From NCBI RefSeq assembly GCF_018691265.1, contig NW_024881295.1:15588314-15652313 (forward strand): DNA of 64,000 nt, given 5' to 3'. Made by a program: the position numbers and the translations under genes. The DNA comes from Tyto alba. Taxonomy: Eukaryota; Chordata; Aves; Strigiformes; Tytonidae. Shown here piece by piece: positions 22,448 through 34,782 of this stretch. How positions within the stretch are numbered: the stretch's first letter is position 1; the number at the start of each line of letters is the position of its first letter. The notes below the pieces were generated by a model. The model saw only the letters and a program-made list of their open reading frames with translations, did no database searches and was not told where the DNA came from.

Positions 22448-25400
22448 GTAAAGAAACTGATTATGAATACAATGCATTGCCTGCACCCAACACTAGCTAT
22501 CACTGTCCCATTTTTAAAGTTATCATTTTCCAGCACCTTGTGTGAGTCCATTATTTTAAATAATTTAACTTTCAGTGAATAAAATAAGCATCTCTCTTTG
22601 GTAATGATTCATGGTTTAATGTTTCAAAAAGGACTTAGTCACATTTTCCCTGTCCTCTTATGCTAGTTTCAACTTCCCAGGGTTTCAGTGGATGTTTTAG
22701 CCGAAACCTTGCTACAGACTTTCTGGATTTTTCCGTTAGGAAAAAATTGAAAATATTTAAGCAATTATTGCAATTAATGAGGTAAAAGGTGTCATGCCAT
22801 TTATGATATTAAAGCTCTCCCTTGGTATAAATAGTAAAATCAATTATCAGTTTTGCTATTCACATGTGAAATCTTGTATGTTCTGCAGTTACAGGAGACT
22901 TTACTGTGGTTTCCCTTTCTCTATGACAAACGTAGCTTTCCTTGCCAGCTTCTCACATTCACTGCATTGCAGATTCCTGTATTACTGTGAATTAAGTAAA
23001 TTTTAGGTTTTCTGCCTCAGAGGGGCTCAGTAGGGATCAACAGCAGAAAAATCAGCAGGTATCAAATTTTATTTTCTCTCCTGTGTTTTGGCCCACTGTC
23101 ATTGCCAGTGTTTTTCCTTCAGCTGTTCACTTTCAAAAGCTAAGGCTTGTGACAGACAATCTTTTCAGGCAGATAGGGATACTTATCGCACTGGCTTCCT
23201 GTGCTTCCACTGTTTCTCTGTGCAAATGGCCTCCTCATGTTTCTGAGAGTGCTGAGAGATATTTTTCTGGCAGCCATAATTTGGAGAAACATCTGCTTCT
23301 TTCTGGTTGCAGTTTAATCAGAGCATACTTTGGAGTCAAGAGGAAGAAGGCGACACTAGTTTGGAAATTCACTGTTCTACATGATTATGGATTCATGGTG
23401 ATCTTCACATTCAAGGCATTCAACACAATTAATGCTGCATGTCATGACCAGTGCCATGATCTAGAAGATGTCTCTCCAAGGAAGAAGACCTGGGCCAGGG
23501 GAATTACTGTCAGTAGGACTGTTAAGAGAGTCTTAAAAATGTCAGCATTATGTTTAGGTTTCCTGACTCAGTGTTTTTTTTCTTCTACCTTCTGTCTCAT
23601 CAAAATCTTCATAGGCTAATGAGCACTTTCAGATGGATGCACATCATCCATGATTAAGGCAAATTTCATTTTTTAAGAATACTTCCCAGGTAAAGGGGGA
23701 GAACCCAAAGAACCGATGCCAAAGAGCATAATATGACTGTACAATATTAAGTCAGTTGATCAGCACTGCTTTTGTTACCCAGAAAAAAAGGAAAACTGGG
23801 TTGCATTGGCTGCCTTTCTCAGTTCAGAAGGATGAAGATTTGCATTTTAGCACTTGGAAAAGATCACATCCCTGTAGCCATGAGATTTCTATTTGAACCT
23901 GCTATTGAAACTTTATGAAGGATTTACAATTAAGCTTTTATGGTGAAACAAAAAAGTTCTTATTGTCATCCTTTTGTAATTGATTTTTAAAAAGGGCAAG
24001 CTTTTGTTTCCTGCTTTTATGATGAGGATTTTCTCCTCACCAGAGATCAGTTTCTTGTTCTTGTGTGTGTTCTTGGTTTTAGCTGCACTACATGATTTTA
24101 AAAAAAAAGGAAGAAAAAAATCCTTCTGTGTGGTCGCCCTCAACTTTGATGGCATCTCCATATAGGCAGCAATGTCAGGCAGATCACTGAAAAATCTTTT
24201 TCTAACAGTTGTACTTTCAGAGGACTTCAATTATTTTATTCAACGCTGACACTGGTTGCCTTGTGTGGATGATTTCCCTCTCAGGATTACACCTGGAAAT
24301 GATCTTTTTGAGATATGCTTTACTGCATCAACAGAAGATGATTGGTTCTTGGGTCTAGGTTTCATGCTGGACTTGCAGTGCTTTTCAACTGAAACAGAGA
24401 AGAATAAAACTGGGTTTCAAGGATGCAAAATCTTCAGGATACAGTAGGATCAAAGAAACAAATGATACGGTCCTTATTCCAAAGGTTCCTTATTATGACC
24501 CTGGGGAAATGAAGAACATTGGTTGTCTTCATTCAGAAGCCTTGGGTGTATATAGAACCCATTTCTTCTCGACTGATCAGAGATCAGCTGAGGCAGGAAG
24601 CTATCCACTGAGCCAAGCAGCCAGCTTTGACAAGCTTGGACAGAAATCCATCCTGCAGGAAGTTGTTGCTGAAGCAGTGCTTCAGCTGGCTGCTGAGATT
24701 CCTAGTTCTGGTTGCTTAGGCATGCAGAATCTGATAGCTGTGAGACTGCACCTTTCTCTGGTACTGAACTGACTTTCTCTGCTGACAGTGAGCACTCTTA
24801 ACTTCCTCGGCCACAGATTACCAACAGTGGAGTTGGTGCTGGGTACCAGCACTGTTACTGGAAATGCTGTAAAGGATTAGTATTGCTCCTGACAAGCTCT
24901 TTAGGGAGAATGTATGTTTACTAGAAAGAGCTGTTCCTGAAGCTATGGGAAAGGGTTCTCTTGTTTGGCACAGGTGTCAGTGTTTATGAGCAGAAACTTC
25001 TGTCAGTGACTGTGTGTAAGATATATCACATAGTGAATACCTTCTACTAAAGTGTCCTTTGAAGAGGTGCAAAGCAGTTCCTAAGGGGACCAAGTTGTGA
25101 TGTGTTGTTGAGGGAAACCACAGGTTGCCTAATGCTCTTGCCAGTAGGCAAAATGAAGTTGAGATTCTCATGGGTCTTTGGGAGAAGGACAGTTTCATGT
25201 CTTGTTATTGATAAGTTTGGTCCTGTGTCTTGGAAACTGCGTGGAAGAGGAAAGTCTACTGCAAAAGCATAAGAGTGATTGCAGGGGACAAACCACACAG
25301 TTGCAAAGGATGTGGTCTGGATTGTCCCCCCAGTTTTGATGGAAAATTTACATCTCCCTTGGGCTATTACTGCCCGCCAGTGTCTATCAGGTGGACTTCC

Positions 25401-27829
25401 TTAGCTGTACTTGCTAATCATTTAAGGTATAGAATCTTACCTTGCCTTGAAGTTAAGAGTTACGAGGCCAGCAGTTTCAGTGAGCTTGATAGGCAGAATG
25501 TATCTGTGTCTGTTGTACAGGTGGGGTAGGAGTGGCTTCCTAAGGCAGAAAGAGTGAAATCCTGTCAGACTCTCTTCTGAAGTAGTTCTTACTTTCATCA
25601 CAAGACCTTTAATGCTATCTCTTTTGAAAAGAGAAAACCTTCAAAAGATCAAGCAGTTTAAAAATCTCACCAATCTGCTGCTCGCAGCATTCTGCGTGGC
25701 CTGCATTTTCCTCATGAATTGGACTACAAAGTTTGCTTTATTGAGCTACATTTTGAGAATGTTGATCTGTGTTGTCAAAATTGTGTTCATGCTATTACGA
25801 GCACCTCAGCAGAGGTAATGCATGAAGTGTATGCGCACGTTGGAAATGTGTGTAATTTTTTATGCAGTGGTAGTATCTCTTTAAAAAGCTGGGTTGAGTT
25901 TCATGATGTGGTGGTTTATCTCCTCAATTGAATGCCTACTTCTATAAAAACATCTTCCATGGTGCGTTCTATTGCTTTCCAAGCCATTCTGGCTGGTATG
26001 GTGAAAGATCATCTCATCAGGGATCATGAAACCATTGGAAAGCCACATGGTCTGTACAGAAGAGGATCTGACTGTTTGGGTACGGTATGGGAGACAAGCC
26101 TCTGAAACTGAATGTTATCCTGGCTTTCCATACTCTCACCTTACGGCCTTCTGCAGTTTTCTGCTGTAGTTTCATAGGTTTCCTAGCAGCAGCAAGATAT
26201 GTGTGTAACACATAAGCTTAAATCTTTGATGTGTACAAAGATGCTTGTAAGCGTGTCTTTTGGTGCACATCTTTTCTGCTTCTGGAGATCTGATGCTTGT
26301 TCTTTTGAGATGGTTCCCTGAAGTATGATAAAGGTGGAGCAGTACAAATTCTTTTCAGTAATTATGCTGGAACTGTGGTTCTTGAAGATATGCAATGACT
26401 AACTGAGATGACCACACTCAGCAGGAGCTGAAATCTCCAGAGAAGAGAACTTGCAACACCAATGATCTCTGCAAATAGTGTTTTTCCTACTCAGTGTGTT
26501 ATTTAAACCTGTTGATGTATCTCTCCTCTTTCCTACAGCCATCTTTGTCTTTGCATGCTTAGAATTGCGTCCTACTCGAGGACTGAACATGTACTTCATA
26601 AACTTACACAGTTTTGTATTTTGAGATCTACCATGTTAAAATACACAAGTGTGTGAAAATTCTGAAATTTTAAATGCAAGCTTAAGTGGCTATGGTCAGA
26701 TGAAAATCCATGAACGCCTATAGTGGTTGAAAATGTTATCACCCTTTCAGCTAGAAATTTGTGACTTCACAGCTGAGCCTTTTGAAGCAGCATATAAATA
26801 TTCCTCATCCACGTCAGTGCAAAGTCATGTGCTTTAGTTTAAGCTGCTTGTAGCATCTGTTTGAAATAAAAGAGTTGATTTTTTAATTTTTTTTTTTTCC
26901 TGAAAGGAAAGAGAACACCTAAACAGATGTTAGTGCCAGCTCAGCTGTAAGGGCAGTGTAATGTACATCACATTTGTAATATCCTTAAACAACATACTGT
27001 TTCCTTGAAGGCTCTCAAACAGTGGCTTTGGATACACAGCATTTTTTTCACAGTGCAGCAATTTCCAGCTATGCTCTGGTGAGAACTCAAAAGGAAAAAT
27101 CAGGTGGAAGATACATTAATAATCAAGAAGTGGTGGAGGAAATACTGTACATAGTAAGGAGATACAGAACTAGAAAGGCATATTTTCTGGCATATTATAA
27201 TGAGGACATGTGTGTGCATTGTGTAATATTCAGACTACCAGATATGGCTACATTTTGGCTATAACACAGCTGTATGTTTGTTCTACTAGAATGTAGTACA
27301 GTTTAACATGCCTGAGATGGTTTAATATCTGTAAGTTAGAGGAGGGACCTGAAGCTGAGAACAGAACATGGTGACTTAAGTTGTCTTGCTAATGAACTAC
27401 AAGCCAGAGTAATTAGGTCAACGGGATGGGTATTTTTAAACATTGCAAGGCACAGCAATAAGTAATTTTTCATGAAGCAAAGGTAACATTCCAACTGTGC
27501 TAGGAGAGTTCCAAATTATACCTTTCACTGATTGTAGGACCTTGAGTCAGAAACTGTTGGTTTAATTGATGATTGGTTATACATGTTCATTAATTGCCCC
27601 TGGAATTATCTGTCAGATGGACATGTGATCATGTGGCTGTGGGTGAAAAACGTAGGTCTTTCAGCTTCAGATAAAATGTGTCTTTAGGTCATTCGTGAGA
27701 GGTGTGAGCTCAAGATCACAGTCTCTCAGTTCATGCATTCTGGCCTGTCTCACCAAAGCCAATGGTAATGTTATCTCTTTTCTACCATTATTATGATTTT
27801 TTTTTTTTCTTTTTCTGTTTTAAAAAAAG
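22448..27829 (+). other. Intron with unidentified ORF-rich stretch (5.4 kb)
   Basis: Between cassette exons A and B. About 23050-26600 has unusually long open frames on both strands: 178 codons at 23083-23619 on +, 105 codons at 23913-24230 on -, and 99 codons at 25230-25529 on +. I recognise no domain. It could be a decayed retrocopy, an old transposon or chance. The remainder is ordinary AT-rich intron. Confidence 0.5.
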
Positions 27830-27925
27830 CTGAGGAGTAAGGAACGTTCTCGGACCTGCCCCAAAAAAGTCATCATGCTCTCTTCTTCCTCTCCACCTTC
27901 CTCTCCACCGTATCCCAGGCAGCAG
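27830..27925 (+). CDS. MICAL3: MICAL3 candidate cassette exon B (32 codons)
   Basis: Follows a long T tract and A7G acceptor and ends GCAG|GTGATT. It is phase 0 at both ends. It encodes LRSKERSRTCPKKVIMLSSS and a Ser/Pro run ending YPRQQ. The basic stretch followed by Ser/Pro suggests a disordered, possibly phosphorylated linker. The weak donor (GTGATT) suits regulated inclusion. Confidence 0.75.
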
Positions 27926-30085
27926 GTGATTCCCTCTGCATGCTCTGTCCCTCTCTCTTCATTACTGCTCGTACGAGTTACTAGATCAGTTACCAGATAT
28001 CCTATTTACAAATGCATTTCCACTTTTCTTTTTTCAGATGGTGGTAGGGCTTCTCAGACCTCTTAGATTAGAAACATAGGTCAACATTAGCTCACCAGAA
28101 GCACAGAGAGTCTCCACTGGAGACTCTGAGATTTTACTGTAGGGGAATTTGTAATTACAGTAGCCTTTCTCAGTTTTGGTTTATAGCAAGACAGAAATTA
28201 AATGTTTGGAGTAATGCAGGAAAAGGAAATGCAGCTTTTCTCCATCTCTTTGTTTAAACAGGTGCGACTGAAAATTTGCCCTTGTATTCATGAAACTCTT
28301 TTAGGGTTACTTGTATGAAGTGCTTTTTTGGAATGTTGTAGTGGCCTGCACATGTCCACTGTGGTCCTTCTGTCTCCTCCACACCCAGGCCTTTGTCTCA
28401 CCAGAGTTTGTGTTCAGTCTGTTTGAGTTTGAATTTGGAGCAGCGAGAGCTGTTCTGAACACAGTGTATAAATGTGGATCCAGATGTTTGTGCACATGTA
28501 TTTCTTGTCCTTCTAGTTAAATATTACCTGAAATCCTTTAATAGTTCTGTCTTGTTGTACGTGGTCATTGTGCTTTTTTGAGTTGTATCCTTTTAAAATT
28601 TTTGTTTCATTTTCCTACTTAGGTAATAAATTCCACTCCTCCCTGATCAATCCTGAACTAATCTTGAGATGATAAAAAGGCAGCTGCAGTTCCCTAGACC
28701 TCTCAGAACTTTAAATACAGATTGTACAAATAAATTTTCCCGTAGGTGTAAAATACTTCTTTGCTGAACACTTGTATACCTATAAACACTCAGAAGGCAT
28801 GCTCTCTTTTAGCAGAGTAGACAAGACTTATTCTTGGACATAAAGTTTGTCTTGCCTTATTTCTGTGATTTCTCAGAGTGTAGTTACACGTTACGGTTAA
28901 TCTGGTCTAATTATCATCAGCCTCTGGAGCACACATTCTCTGCTGCCTCTCTGGTGGCTGCTTCTGCGAGGTATGTCAGGTCTGTTTACTGTTCTCATTT
29001 AAAACTGTCCTGACAAAACAAGTGGTTAGTTTTCTGGAATGCTGTGAACAGCTTATGATGCAAGGAGGGATACAGGAATGGACATCTAGGTAGAATGGGT
29101 GCAGAAAGCCCTTGTCATTAACAAAACCTGCATTTAAACTACATTGAGTGTAATATATCAGATGATGTGATAACTAGCTGCCTTCCTCTTGCCAACATCC
29201 TTTGAAAATTTTGACAGATATATTTTATGAGAGAAGAAAGGTTTTCCCAAAGCTTACAGGTAGAGAAACTAAGTGAAATACTGAGTTTTACTTTTTAATC
29301 TATGGCATGGGATTCGTTTGGCTTTCAGTCACTAAATATCCTTTAGCTCTATATTTTCCCTCCCTAGCTTCTCCAAGTGTTTGTTTGTCCTGTGTCTATT
29401 TGGTTGCATAGTTCAGTCATGAGAGCCAACTACTGCTGGGTCCAAGTGTACTTTGACCATTTTCAATGCTGTGTTCTGTAGGAAATTTTTTTTGCATGTC
29501 TACTTGCTCAAAGAAATAATAAAAAAAATAATTTGGCTTCCTCTTTTTAACTGTGAGGAATTTTCACCCCCTGTGCTACAGAACTGATCTGTTAGACTGA
29601 GTCGAGGGTTCTACTTTTGGAGACATTCTTTTTTCCCTAGGAATGATTTCTTTTTCCTGAAATTGTCTTGGCCCAGGCCTCATAGCGAGTCAGGTGGATC
29701 TGCGTTCTTGTTACACTGGTATCTTTTAAAACCTGTACCTCTGTGCTTCTGATGCATTCATTCTGCCACTTCTTTTAAACTTTCCATTTCTTTCTTTTGA
29801 TCTAACATCACAGTATGAGTTCTACTGTCTTACCATCTTTATTGTACTAATTACATTGTGATACTATATTGTGGTTTACTGACCTAATATGAATATATAC
29901 ATTTTAAAAAAATGTCCCTATGGGAGCCAAGTTATTATTGCCAGGTTTAGAATATTTTCAGTAAACTGTTCTGCTATCATTATGACCTCTTTTCTGCCTG
30001 CATTGTAAGAAAAATCAGATGAAGTATGTTTTGACTAGGAACTTGGTCTGTGATTGTTATTAAGCTCATAATTTGTTGCCTGCAG
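27926..30085 (+). other. Intron between cassette exons B and C (2.2 kb)
   Basis: AT-rich with several T runs. Only short open frames occur. Nothing else was recognised. Confidence 0.75.
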
Positions 30086-30142
30086 AGAAACAGGGAACCT
30101 GGTGCCGACTGTCCCGGGGAGCAGAGTCCCAGACAGGAAAGG
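30086..30142 (+). CDS. MICAL3: MICAL3 candidate cassette exon C (19 codons)
   Basis: Acceptor TGCCTGCAG, donor AAAGG|GTAAAG, phase 0 at both ends. It encodes RNREPGADCPGEQSPRQER. Its in-frame symmetry, higher GC than its flanks and position in the cassette array support it. I do not recall a mammalian counterpart, so confidence is moderate. Confidence 0.6.
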
Positions 30143-32043
30143 GTAAAGAGCATGAACACATGGCATGGATGCTGATGACACAAGGCTGTGGTGGATGTGT
30201 GCAATACAGAGAGCAAATATACTGGGTAGTGAAATACACTTATCCTAATGCTGCTGTTAACACGCTGGAGCTGCTGAGAGTCAATTAGAAGTGATTATTT
30301 CTGTGTGATACCCACATAAATGCATAACAAGCCTTCCTCAACAGTTTGCTATATGCTTTTATTTTGCTGTAGGTCTAGCACTTAAGCTCTTCCCATTCTT
30401 CTTTTTCTCTTACACCTCTTTAGTGAAGTATGCTGTGGCTGTAGCAGAACAAGAAGAGTTATGTTTTGTGCTAATTCATGCGAACATGGTTGCATTGTTT
30501 TCACTGCTTGCTTTCTGGATGGTTAAACAACTGGCATTCCATCCTGCCTCCTACAGGCCAAAGTAAAAGGAAAAATGATGAGCCGTTATTTAGTATAGAG
30601 ACTTTGAAGCCTTCTTAACAATGAAATATTCAACAGTCTGTCTGAATGGCTCAGTATTATGCAGAAGTATGGGAAAAGATAGGCACTCAAAGGAATTGGT
30701 TGATTTGAATTCATATTGACAAATTAATTGACATTTCAGTAAAGACTTTGAATGAATTAAGTCATAAGTGGTAGCCAGCTACAAAACTGTTTCAACTTTC
30801 AGAATGTGTTCTAACAGAAGACTCTTGTGGGCCGAATGTTTTCTGACAGGCAGTAGAAAATGAATAAGCATGTGTCTGCAGTGACACAGAAGCCCACAGC
30901 TTTATAATAGGCCCTAGTTTTTGTGAAAATGATCTAGTAGGAAGGAGTAGGTGGAACTGAAAGCAGCCGATAGTAGAGAGTATTATTTAATGCATCTGAA
31001 TGGGAAAAGCGTTTCTTGTAAACTGGGTGTGAACTCAATTTTCTGTTCTGCTTTGGAGGACAGTAAGCAATACATAGCAGCACCCTGGCATTCTTGACAG
31101 ACAAAGCCTGCAGTTTCTTCATGCACATGTTTGTAGTTCCTGGGCCATTTACTTTTGAACTTTACAAGCAAATTAGCTGAAGGCTCTGTGATATTGCTAG
31201 TGATACTCTTGTCTTGTACAGCAGGCCACAAGCCTGGTCTTTTTTCCATGTCACTAAGTGTACCATACAACAGTTTAAGAGTATTGATATGAAGGACCAT
31301 AATAGCAGAAGCATCAAATATTGTGTCTGGACTGGAGTGTGTTGTCATGACAGTGCAGTAAGAACAAGTAGGACAGTGAAGTTGCAGAAGTAAAACTGGC
31401 AGCTTCTGTGTTAGTTTGGTTTTGCTGTGCTTTGTTTAAACCAGCCAGGCTCATTAAACATCCTGTCTTTGGTGAGTACACCATTTACTTCTCATATACC
31501 ATCATATTTAAGGAAACTAACTCATTTTTTGTGAGGAGAACTGAAGTACATTACCCTAAAAACATGCATTTCTGTACACAAAATCTGAGAAACACAAGTA
31601 TGTACAGGTTTAGATATGTAAAGGAAATCATTTAGAAACGAGAACTATGGCGAAATAGGTTGGCAAATAAGCTTCTTTGTGCATGATAAAGCCACATTTT
31701 TGATTTTTTAGAGTTTGGTGGTTTGGGTTTTTTTTTTTTTTTTTTGGATGGTAATGCCAGAGAGAGAGGACACCCGCTTGTTTGGTTTTGGCTGCGGTGG
31801 TCCTAGGTGAGAGAGTTGTGAATAACAGCTAATTCAGCTGTTCTTTTGGCTGGCCTTGAGGGTCAAAATTTAGCACTTCATTAAAACAGTAGAGATTGGG
31901 AATAAAACCAGTATTCACATGGGAGCGCCTCTTACTGTTCTGCATGTGAATTTCATGCCTTTTGTCTGGCATTTCAATGTCTGTTCTTTTTGGGTCTTTT
32001 TTTGCTGGTTTGCTTACTCCCACCCTCCTTACACATCTCACAG
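30143..32043 (+). other. Intron between cassette exons C and D (1.9 kb)
   Basis: Non-coding, with a T-rich run near 31729-31745. A 121-codon minus-strand frame (30983-31348) shows no recognisable domain and is treated as chance. Confidence 0.75.
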
Positions 32044-32148
32044 AGATCTCCTGGTTTATTTTCTGATGACCAAGTGCCTGAAAATGTTGAGCAAAGTGCA
32101 TGTCAGCTGGCTGCCCTCCGGGAGTGCAGACCTGCAGTGAGGCATCAG
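32044..32148 (+). CDS. MICAL3: MICAL3 candidate cassette exon D (35 codons)
   Basis: Acceptor ATCTCACAG, donor ATCAG|GTGATT, phase 0 at both ends. It begins RSPGLFSDDQVPENVEQSAC and ends RPAVRHQ. It shares the unusual GTGATT donor with exon B. The sequence is mixed charged and polar, with no known motif. Confidence 0.72.
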
Positions 32149-34674
32149 GTGATTACAGCCCTGCCTTATCTGGTGTCCTGTATCAGTGCGGGATTCTGGG
32201 TACCAGTGACATCTGGAGTCTGAGGGATAGAAAAATTTTCCAAAATACAATGACTGCTGCTGCACATTCATATGGTTAAAAAGACGCAGTCAAGTCTTTT
32301 GTGTAGTAATTTTATTCTACTTGCCAGTTCTTAACTGTCTTCTTGTTTGAGGAATGGCAGTGGTTCTGTTTCTCAAAACACAGTATAAGCAATAAGGTAA
32401 AAAACAGCCTCCAAGCTTCAGGATACATGTGGAAAACCAGCTGGACTCCAGATCAAATCATCTTACAATGGTCGTTTACCGGTCAGTTGCTCATAAATTT
32501 TATTTGCTTCTGGAAGCAAGAACATTTGCATTTTCCAAGCATAGTTCCCGGCTCTGAAGTATTACTTTTGTGTCCATACTTCCTGTATACTTATTTCCAA
32601 CAGTAGAGTTGGCAGCTTATGCAGATTTTCTTTGATTCCAGTGTACACTTCTGGTTTGGTTTGATTTTGTGCTTAATTTGCTCTCCAGCATGTGGTCTTT
32701 GGCATATGGGAGCAAGTCAATTTGAACAGTGGTTCTTTAATGTCTAGTTGCTTGCCCTTATCTCTGGTTTTGGTTATCTTCAACAGCATTTGGCAAACTG
32801 GAGTGTGGTTTTGGAAAACACCGTCTATATAAGTGGTTTTTTCATAACTTATTGTTTTGAGTTAACCATCCAAAATCAGTCTGCCTTCTTGAGCTGGAAT
32901 ATAAACAGTCCTAAAACTTTTGCTGGTGGGCATAACTTTTCCAAGCCATGCCAAAGTGAAATTCATAATATCTAGGTCACTTTTCATTGCTGTTCTTTGG
33001 GGATGCCATCTTTGCTGATGATTAAAGTCAGTGAAGCTGTTCTTTGGGAAGGAAGAATGAACTTTTGGCTAGGTTTGAGGTAGGAATTGGGGACATAGAA
33101 GAAACTATGAAAGACTGAGTAAGAAGACTAGGTTAAGCATATTTGCACTTATTTGTTAATGGGTGGCACAACTGAAGACCTCAGGCATGATCCGAGTACA
33201 GCATACTCATGCTTATTTCCTTACTCAGTTGAAATGATGATACAGAAATGAAAATCTAGACCAAAATGTATTACTCTTACCTTTTGTGTTGCTCTCTAGC
33301 ACTTTTAAACTCCTTTTGAGGGTGGAAAATATTAACAGCATTACAATGCAAAGATAAAAATTATTTTTGAAACTATCTAATGTCTATATAGTGCAGAATT
33401 AAGAGGAGAGAAAATAGGAGTCAGAGAGCACAAATTAGAGGAAAGTATAAAGTGGGTAGGGCAGAGAGGAAAAAGAGGAAACAGATGTTGGAACACTGCA
33501 GGCAATGATGGATTATGATGTGGGATTTAAGGGAAGAAAACAAGAAAAATTAATTAGTAAGAGAAAGAAGGTTTAGCAAAGTAAGACATTTTCAGAGAAG
33601 AAATTTGATTAAATGTTGACAATCTTAAGTACAGAAAATTTGTATATAAAATAAACAGTACTATTTCTTTAAATTGGGGAAATTATGAAAGTCAAACTAT
33701 TTTGCACTTTATCCAGTAGATTTAATCTCGACACTAGCCTATTCTAAGTGTCAGGAAATAGCTATTTTTGTGGATCACTCAACTACATGACATTTATTTT
33801 TCCTTTTTATAACTAATAGCATAATTTTCTAGTACAACAGAGTCAAATATATGAAATTTGACTAATTTTTCTTTCCAGACTATAATTTCTAGGGATGCGT
33901 AGTTTCTACGAGCACTATTTGCCTGATACATCCAGCTATTGTTTTTTTCCTTTTTATATGAAATATTTCTTGGGAGATAGGCATAATGAGCCATAGTGAT
34001 AATAGAGGGGTATGTTGGAAGAACAAATTTTGGGTTCTCCTGTGAGGAACCAGTTTCAGAAGGATGCAAATTCTCAGTTTGGGATTAATTGTTTGCTATT
34101 TGATAAGCAAGAAGAGCAGATTGTTTTATATTGTTTCATTCTTTTTAGTATGATGTTTCCAATCTGCTTATGGTAAATTTTAGTTTGGAAGTTTGCTGAT
34201 AATTAATGGCATTGCATACAAGTTAATTTCTTTCTTTTCCATCCCCAAGGAGAGCAGGCTTTTGGTTTATACAGTTAAAATATAGAAAAGGTTCCACATG
34301 GCCTGAAATACGATCTTGGTGCCTTGGCCCAGTAATACAGGAGATACAGGAGGAGCAGAGGAAATGGATTTGGGATCTTTGCCAGTGGCTTAGTTGGTTG
34401 GGTTGCAGGAGGTTGGAAATCTGTGGAAGTAGGTAACTGCTTCCAAACGATTCTAAATAACTTAAAATCTAATAAAGAGCAAATTAAGAATAGCTTACTC
34501 TGTCTCACTAGGGAGAAAGTGAAGATACACTGGACATTTTTCTTCAAGTTTTCCTACAAGAGTCTTTAAGAATTCTTTTTTGATGGTGGGCAGCAGGGCC
34601 TGAGTTCTTTTATTTTCTTCTCTCTTCCCTCTGTAGCCATGTATGATTGTTCTGATTTTTATTTTATTTTTTAG
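32149..34674 (+). other. Intron between cassette exons D and E (2.5 kb)
   Basis: Non-coding. It has a purine-rich section (about 33400-33620) and AT-rich remainder. No gene or clear repeat was seen. Confidence 0.75.
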
Positions 34675-34782
34675 CCTGAGACTGAACCGTCTCGCCGATT
34701 CATTGTTGACCAGTGGGAGCTCTCCCTTAGCCTCCGTTCTTCTAATCGCCCTTCTTCACCTTCATCTGACTCTCTTCGACAG
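34675..34782 (+). CDS. MICAL3: MICAL3 cassette exon E (36 codons)
   Basis: Acceptor ATTTTTTAG, donor CGACAG|GTAGCA, phase 0 at both ends. It begins PETEPSRRFIVDQWELSLSL and continues with a Ser-rich segment ending SSDSLRQ. I recall a closely similar RFIVDQWELSLSLRSS segment in alternative vertebrate MICAL isoforms, which supports a real conserved exon. Confidence 0.85.
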
